From contig NZ_JAJUXH010000002.1 in NCBI RefSeq assembly GCF_021390245.1, positions 248,001 through 312,000 on the forward strand: a stretch of 64,000 bases of DNA, read 5' to 3'. Each line of letters begins with the position of its first letter. Position 1 is the stretch's first letter. The translations under genes were made by a program, and so were the position numbers. The stretch comes from Dyadobacter sp. CY323. Lineage in GTDB: Bacteria > Bacteroidota > Bacteroidia > Cytophagales > Spirosomataceae. Below, piece after piece: positions 18,615 to 27,567 of the stretch. The notes under the pieces were generated by a model. It worked only from the letters and a program-made list of their open reading frames with translations. It did not search any database and was not told the DNA's origin.

Positions 18615-20462
18615 TTGAGCAAAACCCGCGGGCCACGTCCCGATAATCCGACTCCGGCAAACAATCAATCCTTTAAAAAGCGCTTTTCCGCACTGCAAAA
18701 CCTTCCACGATTTTTTCAGTTGGTGTGGCAAACAAACAAGCTTCTTACTATCGGTGATATCACTCTCAGATTGCTGAAATCTGCATTGCCGCTGCTCGTC
18801 CTTTACATTGGAAAAGAAATTATCGACGAGGTGATCCATTTAATGGACCATCGCAACGACTCACATCAATATCTATGGCTGCTCGTAGGCGCCGAGTTGG
18901 CGCTGACCATTTTATCCGATTTACTCAATCGCTGCATTAGTCTTTTTGACAGTTTACTCGGAGACCTGGTCGCCAACAAAACTTCGGTTGACCTGGTACA
19001 TCACGCCGCCAGACTGGACCTGTACCAATTTGAGAATCCGGTGTTTTATGACAAGCTCGAACGTGCGCGCCGGCAAACATCCGGCCGGACGGTTTTGCTT
19101 TCGCAGACACTCGCTCAAATGCAGGATATTCTTACATTACTTTCATTGGGAGCTGGATTAGTGGTTTTCAATCCCTGGCTGATCCTGATATTGATCGTCG
19201 CGGTAATTCCTTCTTTTATCGGGGAAACACATTTTAATGAAAAAACATATTCACTTACACGAAGCTGGACTCCCGAGCGGCGCGAACTTGATTACCTCAG
19301 ATATTTGGGTTCAAGTGCCGAAACGGCAAAAGAGGTGAAGGTTTTTGGACTGGAAAATTACCTTGCGGGAAAATTCAAATCACTATCAGATCAGTATTTT
19401 AATGCAAATAAAAAGATAGCGATCAGTCGCGCCGGCTGGGGTTATGTACTTTCTGCGATCGGCACGTTTGCTTATTATGGCGCATATGTGTTTGTTTTGG
19501 CCCAAACGCTCGCGGGTTTGATTACGATCGGTACGATGACTTTTTTGTCGGGTTCTTTCCAAAGAATGCACGCGATGTTGCAGGGTATCATGAGCCGATT
19601 TTCCGGAATTGCCGAGAATGCATTATATCTGCAGGATCTGTTCGACTTCTTCGAAATACAACCGACAATTCTTGCAAACGAAAATGGGAAGCTCATTTCC
19701 AAACCAATCAAAACAGGTATTACATTTGAAAATGTAGGCTTCAAATATCCAGACAATGATTTTTGGGCTCTGCGTAATCTTACTTTTTCGATTGAGCCAG
19801 GTGAAAAGCTCGCATTAGTTGGCGAAAATGGCGCGGGAAAAACAACACTTGTAAAACTGTTAGCTTCTCTTTACAAACCTACCGAGGGCCGCATTCTCAT
19901 CGATGGCGTCGACATTCAGGAGTACCAGCTAGCCGATCTTCGCGCCAACATCGGGATCATTTTCCAGGATTACATCCGGTACGAAATGACCGTTTCGGAC
20001 AACATTGCAGTGGGGGATATTTCAAATATTGATGATAAAACGGCGATCGAAAGTGCCGCAGACAAAAGTATGGCTTATGAGCTGATCGAACGTTTACCGA
20101 ACCGATATGAACAGGTTTTGGGGAAACGTTTCAAAGATGGCACTGAACTTTCGGGTGGTCAATGGCAGAAAATTGCGCTGGCGCGGGCTTATATGCGCAA
20201 TGCTCAGATCATTGTTCTGGATGAACCTACTTCTGCACTTGATGCCCGGGCGGAACACGAAGTTTTCAAACGGTTTACCGGTTTGATCGAAGGAAAAATG
20301 GCGGTTTTGATTTCGCACCGTTTTTCCACGGTAAGAATGGCTGACCGGATTTTATTTCTGGAAAAAGGAAAATTGATCGAATACGGCTCGCACGATGAGC
20401 TGCTTGTTAAAGATGGAAAGTACGCCGAACTTTTCAACATCCAGGCGCAGGGATATTTGTAA
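18615..20462 (+). CDS. ABC transporter, fused permease and ATPase
   Basis: Half-transporter of the ABC exporter type, 615 residues, expected to act as a dimer in the inner membrane. Residues about 45-340 hold the transmembrane domain with several hydrophobic helices. The ATPase domain follows with Walker A GENGAGKT at 403-410, Q-loop IIFQDYIRYEMTVSDNI, signature LSGGQWQKIALARAY, Walker B IIVLDEPTSALDA and H-loop LISHRF. The start is a TTG at 18615; the next in-frame ATG would remove part of the first helix. The substrate (lipid, peptide or drug) cannot be told. Its stop lies 2 bp from the convergent thioesterase stop, leaving no room for a separate terminator. Confidence 0.92.
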   Translation: MSKTRGPRPDNPTPANNQSFKKRFSALQNLPRFFQLVWQTNKLLTIGDITLRLLKSALPLLVLYIGKEIIDEVIHLMDHRNDSHQYLWLLVGAELALTILSDLLNRCISLFDSLLGDLVANKTSVDLVHHAARLDLYQFENPVFYDKLERARRQTSGRTVLLSQTLAQMQDILTLLSLGAGLVVFNPWLILILIVAVIPSFIGETHFNEKTYSLTRSWTPERRELDYLRYLGSSAETAKEVKVFGLENYLAGKFKSLSDQYFNANKKIAISRAGWGYVLSAIGTFAYYGAYVFVLAQTLAGLITIGTMTFLSGSFQRMHAMLQGIMSRFSGIAENALYLQDLFDFFEIQPTILANENGKLISKPIKTGITFENVGFKYPDNDFWALRNLTFSIEPGEKLALVGENGAGKTTLVKLLASLYKPTEGRILIDGVDIQEYQLADLRANIGIIFQDYIRYEMTVSDNIAVGDISNIDDKTAIESAADKSMAYELIERLPNRYEQVLGKRFKDGTELSGGQWQKIALARAYMRNAQIIVLDEPTSALDARAEHEVFKRFTGLIEGKMAVLISHRFSTVRMADRILFLEKGKLIEYGSHDELLVKDGKYAELFNIQAQGYL

Positions 20463-20464
20463 AA

Positions 20465-20935
20465 TCAGGAGGGTATTTTAAAGCTCGACTGAATCAGATT
20501 ACTGGTGCATTTGGCGATAATTTTGCCTTCAAAATCGTGGATTTGGCCTTCTACATGAATAATATTTTTGCCCGCGCGCACGACCTGAGCTTTTGCAAAA
20601 ATAATGTCTCCAAGCTTTGCGGCATGCAGAAAATCACAATTCAGATTAACAGAAACAAACGCAAATTCGCGTCCCATTGCATACACCAGCGTACCGACGA
20701 TATCATCCAGAATCGTTGCTGCAATTCCGCCGTGAAGGGCTTTCATCGGGTTTGTCATATCTTCGCGAACGGTGTATTCCACCTCCATGCTGGCCTCCTG
20801 AATGTCAAGTAGTTTTCCATTCAGCCATCGACCCACCGGCGACACACTTTGGCTCATCCGCTGCCCGATAAGTTCCTGCATAAAAGCGAGACGTTTATTT
20901 TCACCGTCCGATGCCGCATTACTTACATTACTCAT
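20465..20935 (-). CDS. PaaI-family hotdog thioesterase
   Basis: Hotdog-fold acyl-CoA thioesterase of 156 residues, cytosolic. The motif MKALHGGIAATILDDIVGTL is the PaaI/YdiI signature (HGG followed by an acidic residue on the central helix), and FVSVNLNCDFLHAAKLGD is the matching central strand region. Such enzymes hydrolyse aryl- or acyl-CoA, often as proofreading or salvage steps. No pathway genes for aromatic degradation are adjacent, so the substrate is unknown. It is separate from the second hotdog gene at 51230, which belongs to another subfamily. Confidence 0.85.
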   Translation of the reverse strand: MSNVSNAASDGENKRLAFMQELIGQRMSQSVSPVGRWLNGKLLDIQEASMEVEYTVREDMTNPMKALHGGIAATILDDIVGTLVYAMGREFAFVSVNLNCDFLHAAKLGDIIFAKAQVVRAGKNIIHVEGQIHDFEGKIIAKCTSNLIQSSFKIPS

Positions 20936-21033
20936 GGTTAAAAATCAGGTAAAATTCAGATATGCAGGTTGCACCGAAAAATAGTAATTATCATAGAAAA
21001 ATCTATGGTTATGTGTCAATTATGTGGATTTAA

Positions 21034-21065
21034 TTGCTAGGTTTTGAAGGTTATTGCTACCTTTG
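21034..21065 (+). promoter_or_regulatory. Promoter of the phosphosulfolactate synthase gene
   Basis: TTG at 21034-21036 and TAccTTTG at 21058-21065 are 21 bp apart, a good Bacteroidota promoter. Transcription would begin near 21070, which supports the ATG at 21102 and rules out the TTG at 21054, as that lies upstream of the transcript. Confidence 0.65.
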
Positions 21066-21101
21066 CCGGAGTTTTTGCAAGAGTTAAAAGCATTCCCATA
21101 T

Positions 21102-21896
21102 ATGAATTTTACGTTATCGCAGGTTCCTGATCGTTCCGAAAAACCCCGTCAAAAGGGATTAACCATGGTAATGGATAAAGGACTCAGTGTCAGGGAAACA
21201 GAGGATATGTTATCCACTTCGGCACCTTATATTGATATCGTAAAACTGGGCTGGGCTACCTCTTACGTGAGCCCGAATCTCAATGAAAAACTGGCTGTTT
21301 ATAAAAATGCCAATATTCCGGTTTATTTCGGCGGTACTTTGTTCGAAGCTTTTGTCGTAAGAAACCAGTTTGACGACTACCGGAAGCTACTAGACAAATA
21401 TGATTTGAAATACGCGGAAGTATCCGACGGTTCCATTGAAATGAACCAGGACGTAAAATGCGAGTACATTAGAAAGCTCGCCCAGCAGGTAACCGTCTTG
21501 TCGGAAGTAGGATCCAAGGATGAGAACAAAATCATTCCTCCTTATAAATGGATCCAGCTCATTAAATCGGAATTGCAGGCAGGCGCATGGAAAGTGATTG
21601 GAGAAGCTCGCGAATCGGGTAATGTTGGTCTTTTCCGCGCCAGCGGAGAGGTTCGCCAGGGATTGGTTGAAGAAATCCTGACAGAAATCGCATTTGAAGA
21701 CATGCTTTGGGAAGCTCCTCAAAAATCACAACAAGTTTGGTTCGTCAAACTGTTGGGAGCCAATGTGAACCTGGGAAACATTGCGCCGTCCGAACTTATT
21801 CCACTTGAAACGATTCGCCTGGGCCTCAGGGGTGATACATTCAATCACTTCCTGAATGCGAAGACCAAACAAAAATGGAAAATTGACTCAAAATAA
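21102..21896 (+). CDS. Phosphosulfolactate synthase, ComA family
   Basis: TIM-barrel enzyme adding sulfite to phosphoenolpyruvate to form (2R)-phospho-3-sulfolactate, 264 residues. The start at 21102 gives MNFTLSQVPDRSEKPRQKG and is supported by the promoter position; the longer frame from 21054 is not. Family blocks are GLTMVMDKGLS, YIDIVKLGWATSYV, IPVYFGGTLFEAF, YAEVSDGSIEM and AGAWKVIGEARESGNVGL. The family is best known from archaeal coenzyme M synthesis but is common in Bacteroidota and some Bacillus. Here it may feed sulfolactate or sulfonolipid precursor formation; that is inference. No comB or comC homologue is adjacent. dedA follows by 35 bp and may be cotranscribed. Confidence 0.9.
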   Translation: MNFTLSQVPDRSEKPRQKGLTMVMDKGLSVRETEDMLSTSAPYIDIVKLGWATSYVSPNLNEKLAVYKNANIPVYFGGTLFEAFVVRNQFDDYRKLLDKYDLKYAEVSDGSIEMNQDVKCEYIRKLAQQVTVLSEVGSKDENKIIPPYKWIQLIKSELQAGAWKVIGEARESGNVGLFRASGEVRQGLVEEILTEIAFEDMLWEAPQKSQQVWFVKLLGANVNLGNIAPSELIPLETIRLGLRGDTFNHFLNAKTKQKWKIDSK

Positions 21897-21931
21897 AATC
21901 ATAAAGCATTAGTCTCATCTTATTCATAGCT

Positions 21932-22588
21932 ATGGAATTCATTAAGCAGTTTATTGACATTTTCCTTCATTTGGACAAACACCTTTTTGACATTGTCCAG
22001 GAATACGGCACACTTACTTATCTGATCCTCTTCCTGATTGTTTTTACTGAGACCGGCCTTGTAATCATGCCTTTACTACCGGGAGATTCACTGCTTTTCG
22101 CAGCCGGCGCCATTGCCGCAAACCAGGATACAGGTTTGAATGTATGGCTGATCATTGTCATTCTGATCGTCGCTGCATTGATGGGTGACAACGTCAATTA
22201 TTTTGTGGGTAAAAAATTCGGGGGTGAAATCAAGAAACGAGAACGGATCCTTTTCCTTAAAAGGGAATATCTGGAAAAGACAGAAGCATTCTACGAAAAA
22301 CATGGTGGAAGTACCGTTATTATGGCTCGTTTTATCCCAATCGTACGTACCGTTGCACCTTTCGTAGCCGGTGCCGGAAGTATGAATTACTCGAAATATA
22401 TTGTATTCTGTGTCATCGGTGCTTTACTTTGGGTACCTTCATTAACACTTCTCGGATTCTTCTTCGGGAACATGGAAATTGTTAAAAAGAACTTCGAACT
22501 GGTTATTTTCGGTATCATCGGAATATCGATACTTCCAATGATTTTCGGCTATTTCAGAAGCAAATTTGCAAAGCCTTCGGCAGCCTAG
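21932..22588 (+). CDS. DedA-family membrane protein
   Basis: Polytopic inner-membrane protein of 218 residues in the DedA (SNARE-associated, PF09335) family. Typical blocks are YLILFLIVFTETGLVIMPLLPGDSLLFAAG near the N-terminus, with the conserved E and PGD, and GGSTVIMARFIPIVRTVAPFVAGAGSM in the second half, holding the conserved arginines. DedA proteins are proposed to move lipids such as undecaprenyl phosphate or phosphatidylethanolamine across the membrane. The fused-looking charged stretch KKRERILFLKREYLEKTEAFYEKHG between them is family-normal. It shares the preceding gene's promoter, and a strong terminator lies 70 bp downstream. Confidence 0.93.
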   Translation: MEFIKQFIDIFLHLDKHLFDIVQEYGTLTYLILFLIVFTETGLVIMPLLPGDSLLFAAGAIAANQDTGLNVWLIIVILIVAALMGDNVNYFVGKKFGGEIKKRERILFLKREYLEKTEAFYEKHGGSTVIMARFIPIVRTVAPFVAGAGSMNYSKYIVFCVIGALLWVPSLTLLGFFFGNMEIVKKNFELVIFGIIGISILPMIFGYFRSKFAKPSAA

Positions 22589-22597
22589 GGTTCGCTA

Positions 22598-22755
22598 TTA
22601 GCTATTAGCCATTAGCCTTTGGCGATTAGCTTTTAACATTTGCTATTTTTATACTACAAAAAATCCCTTGTTCATCGCAAGGGATTTTTGTTTCGAAGAA
22701 ATGCAAATTTAAGTTCACATTACAAAAGAGCTAAAAGCTAATGGCTAACAGCTAA
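22598..22755. repeat. Inverted repeat flanking the dedA/guaB terminator
   Basis: TTAGCTATTAGCCATTAGC at 22598-22616 returns in inverted form at 22737-22755 with one mismatch. The arms are 120 bp apart and enclose the terminator hairpin. Both flanks are rich in further AGCTAATGG/TTAGCCATT-like units (22592-22638 and 22727-22766). The 11-mer AGCTATTAGCC appears again at 32899-32909, in another convergent junction. No coding potential. Confidence 0.7.
22659..22689. terminator. Bidirectional terminator between dedA and guaB
   Basis: Perfect 12-bp stem AAAAATCCCTTG / CAAGGGATTTTT with a 7-nt loop. The A- and T-runs make it work from either side, which fits the convergent genes. Confidence 0.9.
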
Positions 22756-22783
22756 TGGCTTTTAGCTTTCAACCATCAGCTTT

Positions 22784-24259
22784 TCAGCCTCTCGAATAAT
22801 TCGGTGCTTCCTTCTGAATCATAATATCATGCGGGTGGCTTTCTTTTACCCCGGCAGAAGTGATTTTTACAAACTGTGCTTTTTGCAATTCGGTAATGTC
22901 GCCTGCTCCGCAATATCCCATTCCAGCCTTCAAACCTCCAACCATTTGATAAACGATTTCGGAAACTTTGCCTTTAAATGGAACCCGGCCAACGATTCCT
23001 TCCGGAACCAGCTTTTTAACATCGTCTTCGGCATCCTGGAAGTAGCGGTCTTTTGAACCATCTTCCATTGCTTCCACCGATCCCATTCCACGATATGCTT
23101 TGAATTTCCGGCCTTCGTAAATCACGATCTCGCCTGGTGCCTCATCGCTACCCGCCAGCATTGAACCGATCATAATCGTGCTCGCGCCACCTGCCAATGC
23201 TTTGGTCATATCACCTGAGAAGCGTATTCCACCGTCAGCAATAACCGGTACATCTGTATCTTTCAGTGCTTCTGCGGCCCACATCACTGCAGTTAATTGC
23301 GGAACTCCGATACCTGCGATAATTCGGGTTGTACAGATACTTCCCGGTCCGACTCCTACTTTCACCGCATCCGCTCCTGCGTCTGCCAATGCCTTCGCGC
23401 CTTCGCCGGTAGCCACATTTCCAGCTATTACGTCGAGTTTTGGGAACTGTGCTTTAATTGATTTCAGCGCTTCGATCACTCCAAGTGAATGTCCGTGTGC
23501 AGTGTCCAGACTAATTACGTCCACACCGGCTTTCACCAATGCTTCAACTCTTTTCAAAAGGTCATGAGTAACTCCGACAGCAGCACCTACCCGTAGCCGA
23601 CCATACTCGTCTTTACATGCATTGGGGTGTGACTTGCGTTTCAGGATATCCTTATAAGTAATCAATCCAGTCAAACGATATTGAGAGTCAACGATCGGAA
23701 GCTTTTCAATTTTGTATTCCTGCAGGATTTTCTCAGCATCGTCGAGTGACAAGCCATCGGAAGCGGTGATCAGCTTGTCTTTCGTCATAATCTCCGTCAC
23801 CGGTTTCGACATTTCTCTCTCGAAACGCAAATCACGGTTGGTAAGGATTCCGATCAGCTTGTGATCTTTGTCTATAACAGGAATACCGCCGATTTTGAAT
23901 TCACGCATGATCTGATGCGCATCGCCAAGGGTTGCAGTGTCATTTAGTGTGATCGGATCGAGGATCATCCCGCTTTCCGAACGTTTCACCTTTCTAACCT
24001 GCTCAGCCTGTGCTTCCAGGCTCATGTTTTTATGAATGATACCAATGCCGCCTTCCTGGGCCATTGCAATGGCCAGATCAAATTCGGTTACCGTGTCCAT
24101 AGCCGCTGAAACAAGTGGAATGTTCAGTTCGATGTTGCGGGTAAGCTTGGTTTTAGTTGTGGTATTGCGAGGAAGAATTTCTGAATAACCAGGTATTAGA
24201 AGAACGTCGTCGTAAGTGAGAGCCTCGAAGAGGACTTTGGATGGGTCTGATGTGCTCAT
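22784..24259 (-). CDS. guaB: IMP dehydrogenase
   Basis: Cytosolic enzyme oxidising IMP to XMP with NAD, the committed step of guanine nucleotide synthesis. The protein is 491 residues, the normal bacterial length. Visible: N-terminal [18 protein letters not shown]; a pair of CBS domains at about 95-210 ([16 protein letters not shown] and the second repeat starting [14 protein letters not shown]); the catalytic loop [15 protein letters not shown] with the active cysteine; [20 protein letters not shown] for phosphate binding; and the mobile flap [11 protein letters not shown] well-formed promoter sits just upstream at 24288-24318, so it is transcribed apart from gldE. Confidence 0.98.
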   Translation of the reverse strand: MSTSDPSKVLFEALTYDDVLLIPGYSEILPRNTTTKTKLTRNIELNIPLVSAAMDTVTEFDLAIAMAQEGGIGIIHKNMSLEAQAEQVRKVKRSESGMILDPITLNDTATLGDAHQIMREFKIGGIPVIDKDHKLIGILTNRDLRFEREMSKPVTEIMTKDKLITASDGLSLDDAEKILQEYKIEKLPIVDSQYRLTGLITYKDILKRKSHPNACKDEYGRLRVGAAVGVTHDLLKRVEALVKAGVDVISLDTAHGHSLGVIEALKSIKAQFPKLDVIAGNVATGEGAKALADAGADAVKVGVGPGSICTTRIIAGIGVPQLTAVMWAAEALKDTDVPVIADGGIRFSGDMTKALAGGASTIMIGSMLAGSDEAPGEIVIYEGRKFKAYRGMGSVEAMEDGSKDRYFQDAEDDVKKLVPEGIVGRVPFKGKVSEIVYQMVGGLKAGMGYCGAGDITELQKAQFVKITSAGVKESHPHDIMIQKEAPNYSRG

Positions 24260-24287
24260 AGCAAATAAACTATTGTTATTTGCCGGG

Positions 24288-24318
24288 CAAAATTAGCTAT
24301 AAGTTAGGAGTCGGCCAA
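24288..24318 (-). promoter_or_regulatory. guaB: Promoter of guaB
   Basis: On the minus strand TTG (24318-24316) and TAatTTTG (24295-24288) are separated by 20 bp, matching both promoter boxes. The predicted transcript starts near 24283, about 24 nt before the ATG. Confidence 0.7.
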
Positions 24319-24334
24319 AAAAAAGAAAAACAAG

Positions 24335-25651
24335 TTAACCAACTAATACCCTGACTTTCTTAATGCGCTTTTTATCAGCAGATTGAACCTTAAATGTTAC
24401 TTGCCTGTGTGTTACAATCTCACCGGTTCGGGGAAGTCTTGAAAATAATTCCAGCAAAAGTCCGGCAAGTGATTCGCTGTTCCCGCGGACTTCATCAAAG
24501 TAATCGGTCTCAAGGTTAAGTATCCTGCACAAATCGTTGATCAGCACTTTACCCTCAAAAACATAGGTATTTTCATCAACCTGAGTAAAGTTAATTTCAT
24601 CGTCTTCGTCGTATTCGTCATTAATATCCCCGAAAATCTCTTCGATAATATCTTCGAGTGTAATAAGCCCGCTGGTCCCGCCATATTCATCAACAACAAT
24701 GGCCATATGCACGCGGCGACTTTGGAAATCTTTCATTAAATCATCCAGGCGCTTGCTTTCCGGAATAAAATACACCGGCCTTATCAGCTTCTGCCAGTTG
24801 AAGTGCTCATTTTGATGGATATGAGGCAACAGGTCTTTCACATTCAAAATTCCTTCGATGTGATCGAGATCGTCCCTGAAAATCGGCACCCGCGAGTATC
24901 CCGACTTATTGATCTTATCCATCAATTCATGAAAATCCAATTCAATATCGAACGAAGTAATATGCAACCGGGCCTGCATGGCTTTTTTTGCATTGGTCTG
25001 CCGGAAATGTGCTAGCCCGCGTAAAAGGTCCGTCTCTTCTTCGCTTTCTGCTTTTGCCTCAAGCATTTCCGTGGTTACCTCTGCACCCTCGGGCGTAAGT
25101 ATTCCAAAAGCATAACCCAGCTTCATGACGGGCTGGGTAATCGGTTTACAGATTTTGATCAGAAATTGCGTGAGACCCGAAATCTTTGGAATAAATTCGT
25201 TGGCCCTGCGGGCGCTGTTGTATCGGACAATGGCATCGATCCAGATCCAGAATGCAAGAAATCCTAAAATAACGCCTCGGGAAATCTGGTCATCATGGGT
25301 TTCCAAATGGATCCAGGCTAGTCTGGCAGCCAACACTAATGCGAATAAGGTAATTGCGCGTTGGACAAGAGATAATGAAAGCTGCTGAATGCGGTTTGGT
25401 ATGTGGCTTTCGTCCTCCGTTTTCCGCTCCCACGGGTTTTCCATTGCACCTGATGCAGCATAGGCAGCGCGGATACCGGACAAAAAAAGAGAGATCAGGA
25501 AAAGGATCGTGACGAGAATAACGTCGTAGGGTTCGAGGAGGTCAAGGGGTGTAACTGCCCCTACCAGAATTAGTTGAGTGGTTTGGGGGGAAAATGAAAT
25601 CCCCGTACCCGTTCGGGAGAGGGGGTCTTCACTATCGGCTGCGTCGTTCAC
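24335..25651 (-). CDS. gldE: Gliding-motility-associated GldE, CNNM/HlyC-CorC family
   Basis: Inner-membrane protein of 438 residues. An N-terminal membrane region (ILVTILFLISLFLSGI near 45-60 and further helices to about 150) is followed by a CBS pair (about 220-345, with YSRVPIFRDDLDHIEGILNVKDLL and AIVVDEYGGTSGLITLEDIIEEIFGDI) and a C-terminal CorC_HlyC domain. This is the architecture of GldE, needed for gliding and type IX secretion in Flavobacterium, and of magnesium/cobalt efflux proteins. The gldE reading is favoured because ssb and mutY lie upstream, as in other Bacteroidota. The usual partner gldD is absent: guaB comes next. Gliding itself cannot be inferred. Confidence 0.85.
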   Translation of the reverse strand: MNDAADSEDPLSRTGTGISFSPQTTQLILVGAVTPLDLLEPYDVILVTILFLISLFLSGIRAAYAASGAMENPWERKTEDESHIPNRIQQLSLSLVQRAITLFALVLAARLAWIHLETHDDQISRGVILGFLAFWIWIDAIVRYNSARRANEFIPKISGLTQFLIKICKPITQPVMKLGYAFGILTPEGAEVTTEMLEAKAESEEETDLLRGLAHFRQTNAKKAMQARLHITSFDIELDFHELMDKINKSGYSRVPIFRDDLDHIEGILNVKDLLPHIHQNEHFNWQKLIRPVYFIPESKRLDDLMKDFQSRRVHMAIVVDEYGGTSGLITLEDIIEEIFGDINDEYDEDDEINFTQVDENTYVFEGKVLINDLCRILNLETDYFDEVRGNSESLAGLLLELFSRLPRTGEIVTHRQVTFKVQSADKKRIKKVRVLVG

Positions 25652-25697
25652 AAAGGATCAGAAAACGTTGACAATAAACATATAACAAGATAAATGT

Positions 25698-25756
25698 AAT
25701 GATTCTGCCACACAATTTCAGTTGGTTTCAACTTAAGACGGCGTGACAGAATCATT
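25698..25756. other. Long hairpin between ssb and gldE
   Basis: AATGATTCTGCCA (25698-25710) and TGACAGAATCATT (25744-25756) are inverted with one mismatch in 13. The 33-nt centre contains a smaller hairpin GTTG-GTTT-CAAC. Read on the minus strand it lies after ssb and before gldE, so it could be a terminator, an attenuator or a processing site. There is no clear U-run. Confidence 0.55.
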
Positions 25757-25765
25757 TTATCTATA

Positions 25766-26242
25766 TTAGAAAGGTAAGTCGTCTTCATCGTCACTTCCCG
25801 AAGCCAGAGATGGCGGGATCGGGTCGGACGGACGAGGCGACTGATTTGCTCTCGGCTGGTTTTGCTGCTGATATCCTGAGCTGCTTTCACCACCAGAAGC
25901 TGAGCCGGAAGGCCCGCCAAGAAGCGTCATGCTATTTGCACGAATCGTAACACCCGTACGTTGCTGACCCTCTTTATCAGTCCAGCTATCGGTGCGAATA
26001 CGCCCCTCGATATATACCTGATTTCCTTTTTTGAGATATTTCTCTGCGACTTTTGCGAGTCCCTCCCAGAGTTCAATGCGATGCCATTCGGTATTGTCGA
26101 CTCTTTCGCCACTCTTGTTGGTATATGATTCTGTGGTAGCAATGTTAAACTTAGCCACCGCCGAACCGCTTTCCAGGTAGCGAACTTCCGGATCACTACC
26201 TAAATTACCGATTAAAATTACTTTGTTAACGCTTCCTGCCAT
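25766..26242 (-). CDS. ssb: Single-stranded DNA-binding protein
   Basis: SSB protein of 158 residues. The OB fold occupies about 1-110 with NKVILIGNLGSDPEVRYLESGSAVAKFNIATTE and TEWHRIELWEGLAKVAEKYLKKGNQVYIEGRI. A flexible Gly/Ser/Gln linker follows (GSASGGESSSGYQQQN), ending in the acidic tip DDEDDLPF that docks partner proteins. It binds single-stranded DNA as a tetramer in replication and repair. It lies between an inserted oxidoreductase gene upstream and gldE downstream. In many Bacteroidota it follows mutY directly; here two genes separate them. Confidence 0.97.
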   Translation of the reverse strand: MAGSVNKVILIGNLGSDPEVRYLESGSAVAKFNIATTESYTNKSGERVDNTEWHRIELWEGLAKVAEKYLKKGNQVYIEGRIRTDSWTDKEGQQRTGVTIRANSMTLLGGPSGSASGGESSSGYQQQNQPRANQSPRPSDPIPPSLASGSDDEDDLPF

Positions 26243-26302
26243 GTCTCTAGTTGTGGATATTTGAATGCATATTTAAATATAGGGATATAAAATCAAACTG
26301 TT

Positions 26303-27508
26303 TTATATATCCTGCTCACTTATTTTACCCGTCAATTTATCTTTTAAAATCAATTTATTGCGTCCGTCGTGGGTCATTTCCTGTTTGATCAGATAGTAGT
26401 TTTCATCATAGGAAACATAATTTGATGGTTTCTCGACACCTTCTCGACCTCGCCAAACCGGAAGTTCCACTTTCTCCCAAAGCTTTGTTCTGGCCGATTT
26501 ATAGGCTGCGTCGATGATTGCGTTCACGACGTAACCGTCATAAAAAGTTTCCGCAGCATCCTTTCCACTTTCCGCAGAATTGAACATATCGGTAAACATG
26601 TGGTTGTATCCCAGGTCATTCACTTCGTCACCCACGGGGAACAGCCACCCCGTGTTACTTTCGGCTTTTTCAGCCACATATTCCTCGCCTGCGCCATCCG
26701 CATTCTTTCCGGTTGTAAACATTTCGAAGCCTGTCCGGAGAAAATTATTGATCCAGATAGTCCCCTCCGTACCCATTACCTCATCTCTTAAATCCATTCC
26801 CCCGCGAAACGTCCAGCTTACTTCAAACTGTCCGATTGCGCCATTTTCATATTTAACCAATGCGATCGCATGATCCTCGGCATCAATGGGCTTCACCTGC
26901 GTATCCGCCCAGCACATTACCTCCACTGGCCTGATGTCTTTTCCGATAAAATTCCTTGATATCTCAATGCAGTGGCAGCCCAGATCCAGGATACAACCGC
27001 CGCCCGCCTGCTCGATATCCCAAAACCATTCACTATGCGGCCCGGGGTGCGCCTCGCGGGATTTAGCCCAGATAATCCTTCCTAACGAGCCGTTTTTAAC
27101 ACTTTCAAGCGATTTTAGAAATTTCGGGGTATAGCAAAGATCTTCCAGATAACCGGCAAATATTCCTGCTTCCTCGACTGCTTTCATCATTCTCAAAGCC
27201 TCCGCACCGGTTCGTCCCAGCGGCTTGGTAGATACCACCGCTTTTTTGTGTTTGGCACAAAGCATTACCGCTTCTTCGTGAATGTTATTGGGCAATGCAA
27301 TGCAAACCATATTTACCTCCGGATTTGCAATTACTTCTTCCATATCGCTGGACCAAAAGGCACAGCCATAATCCGAAGCAAATTTTTTCGCACTTTCCTC
27401 CCTTCTGGCATAGATGGCAACCACTCTGTCCCGACCGCGCTGGCCGTGAATTGATTCCGCATAAAAACGTCCGATGAAGCCGGAACCCAGCATTGCAATT
27501 TTCTGCAT
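26303..27508 (-). CDS. Gfo/Idh/MocA-family oxidoreductase, cytosolic
   Basis: NAD(P)-dependent oxidoreductase of 401 residues. The Rossmann start MLGSGFIGRFYAESI has the GxGxxG-type motif, and the catalytic EKP block appears as VSTKPLGRTGAEAL, with Thr in place of Glu. The second half (WDIEQAGGGCILDLGCHCIE) is the GFO_IDH_MocA C-terminal domain with its conserved GGG and His. There is no signal peptide. Members act on sugars, inositols or their derivatives; the substrate is unknown. It follows the PhyH dioxygenase gene after a 218-bp repeat-bearing gap, and both are inserted in the mutY-ssb interval. Confidence 0.88.
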   Translation of the reverse strand: MQKIAMLGSGFIGRFYAESIHGQRGRDRVVAIYARREESAKKFASDYGCAFWSSDMEEVIANPEVNMVCIALPNNIHEEAVMLCAKHKKAVVSTKPLGRTGAEALRMMKAVEEAGIFAGYLEDLCYTPKFLKSLESVKNGSLGRIIWAKSREAHPGPHSEWFWDIEQAGGGCILDLGCHCIEISRNFIGKDIRPVEVMCWADTQVKPIDAEDHAIALVKYENGAIGQFEVSWTFRGGMDLRDEVMGTEGTIWINNFLRTGFEMFTTGKNADGAGEEYVAEKAESNTGWLFPVGDEVNDLGYNHMFTDMFNSAESGKDAAETFYDGYVVNAIIDAAYKSARTKLWEKVELPVWRGREGVEKPSNYVSYDENYYLIKQEMTHDGRNKLILKDKLTGKISEQDI

Positions 27509-27567
27509 AGTACTAAAGGGTTAATATTCTTAATCTTTTATTTAATAGTTCGGAATGGTTCAGATTT

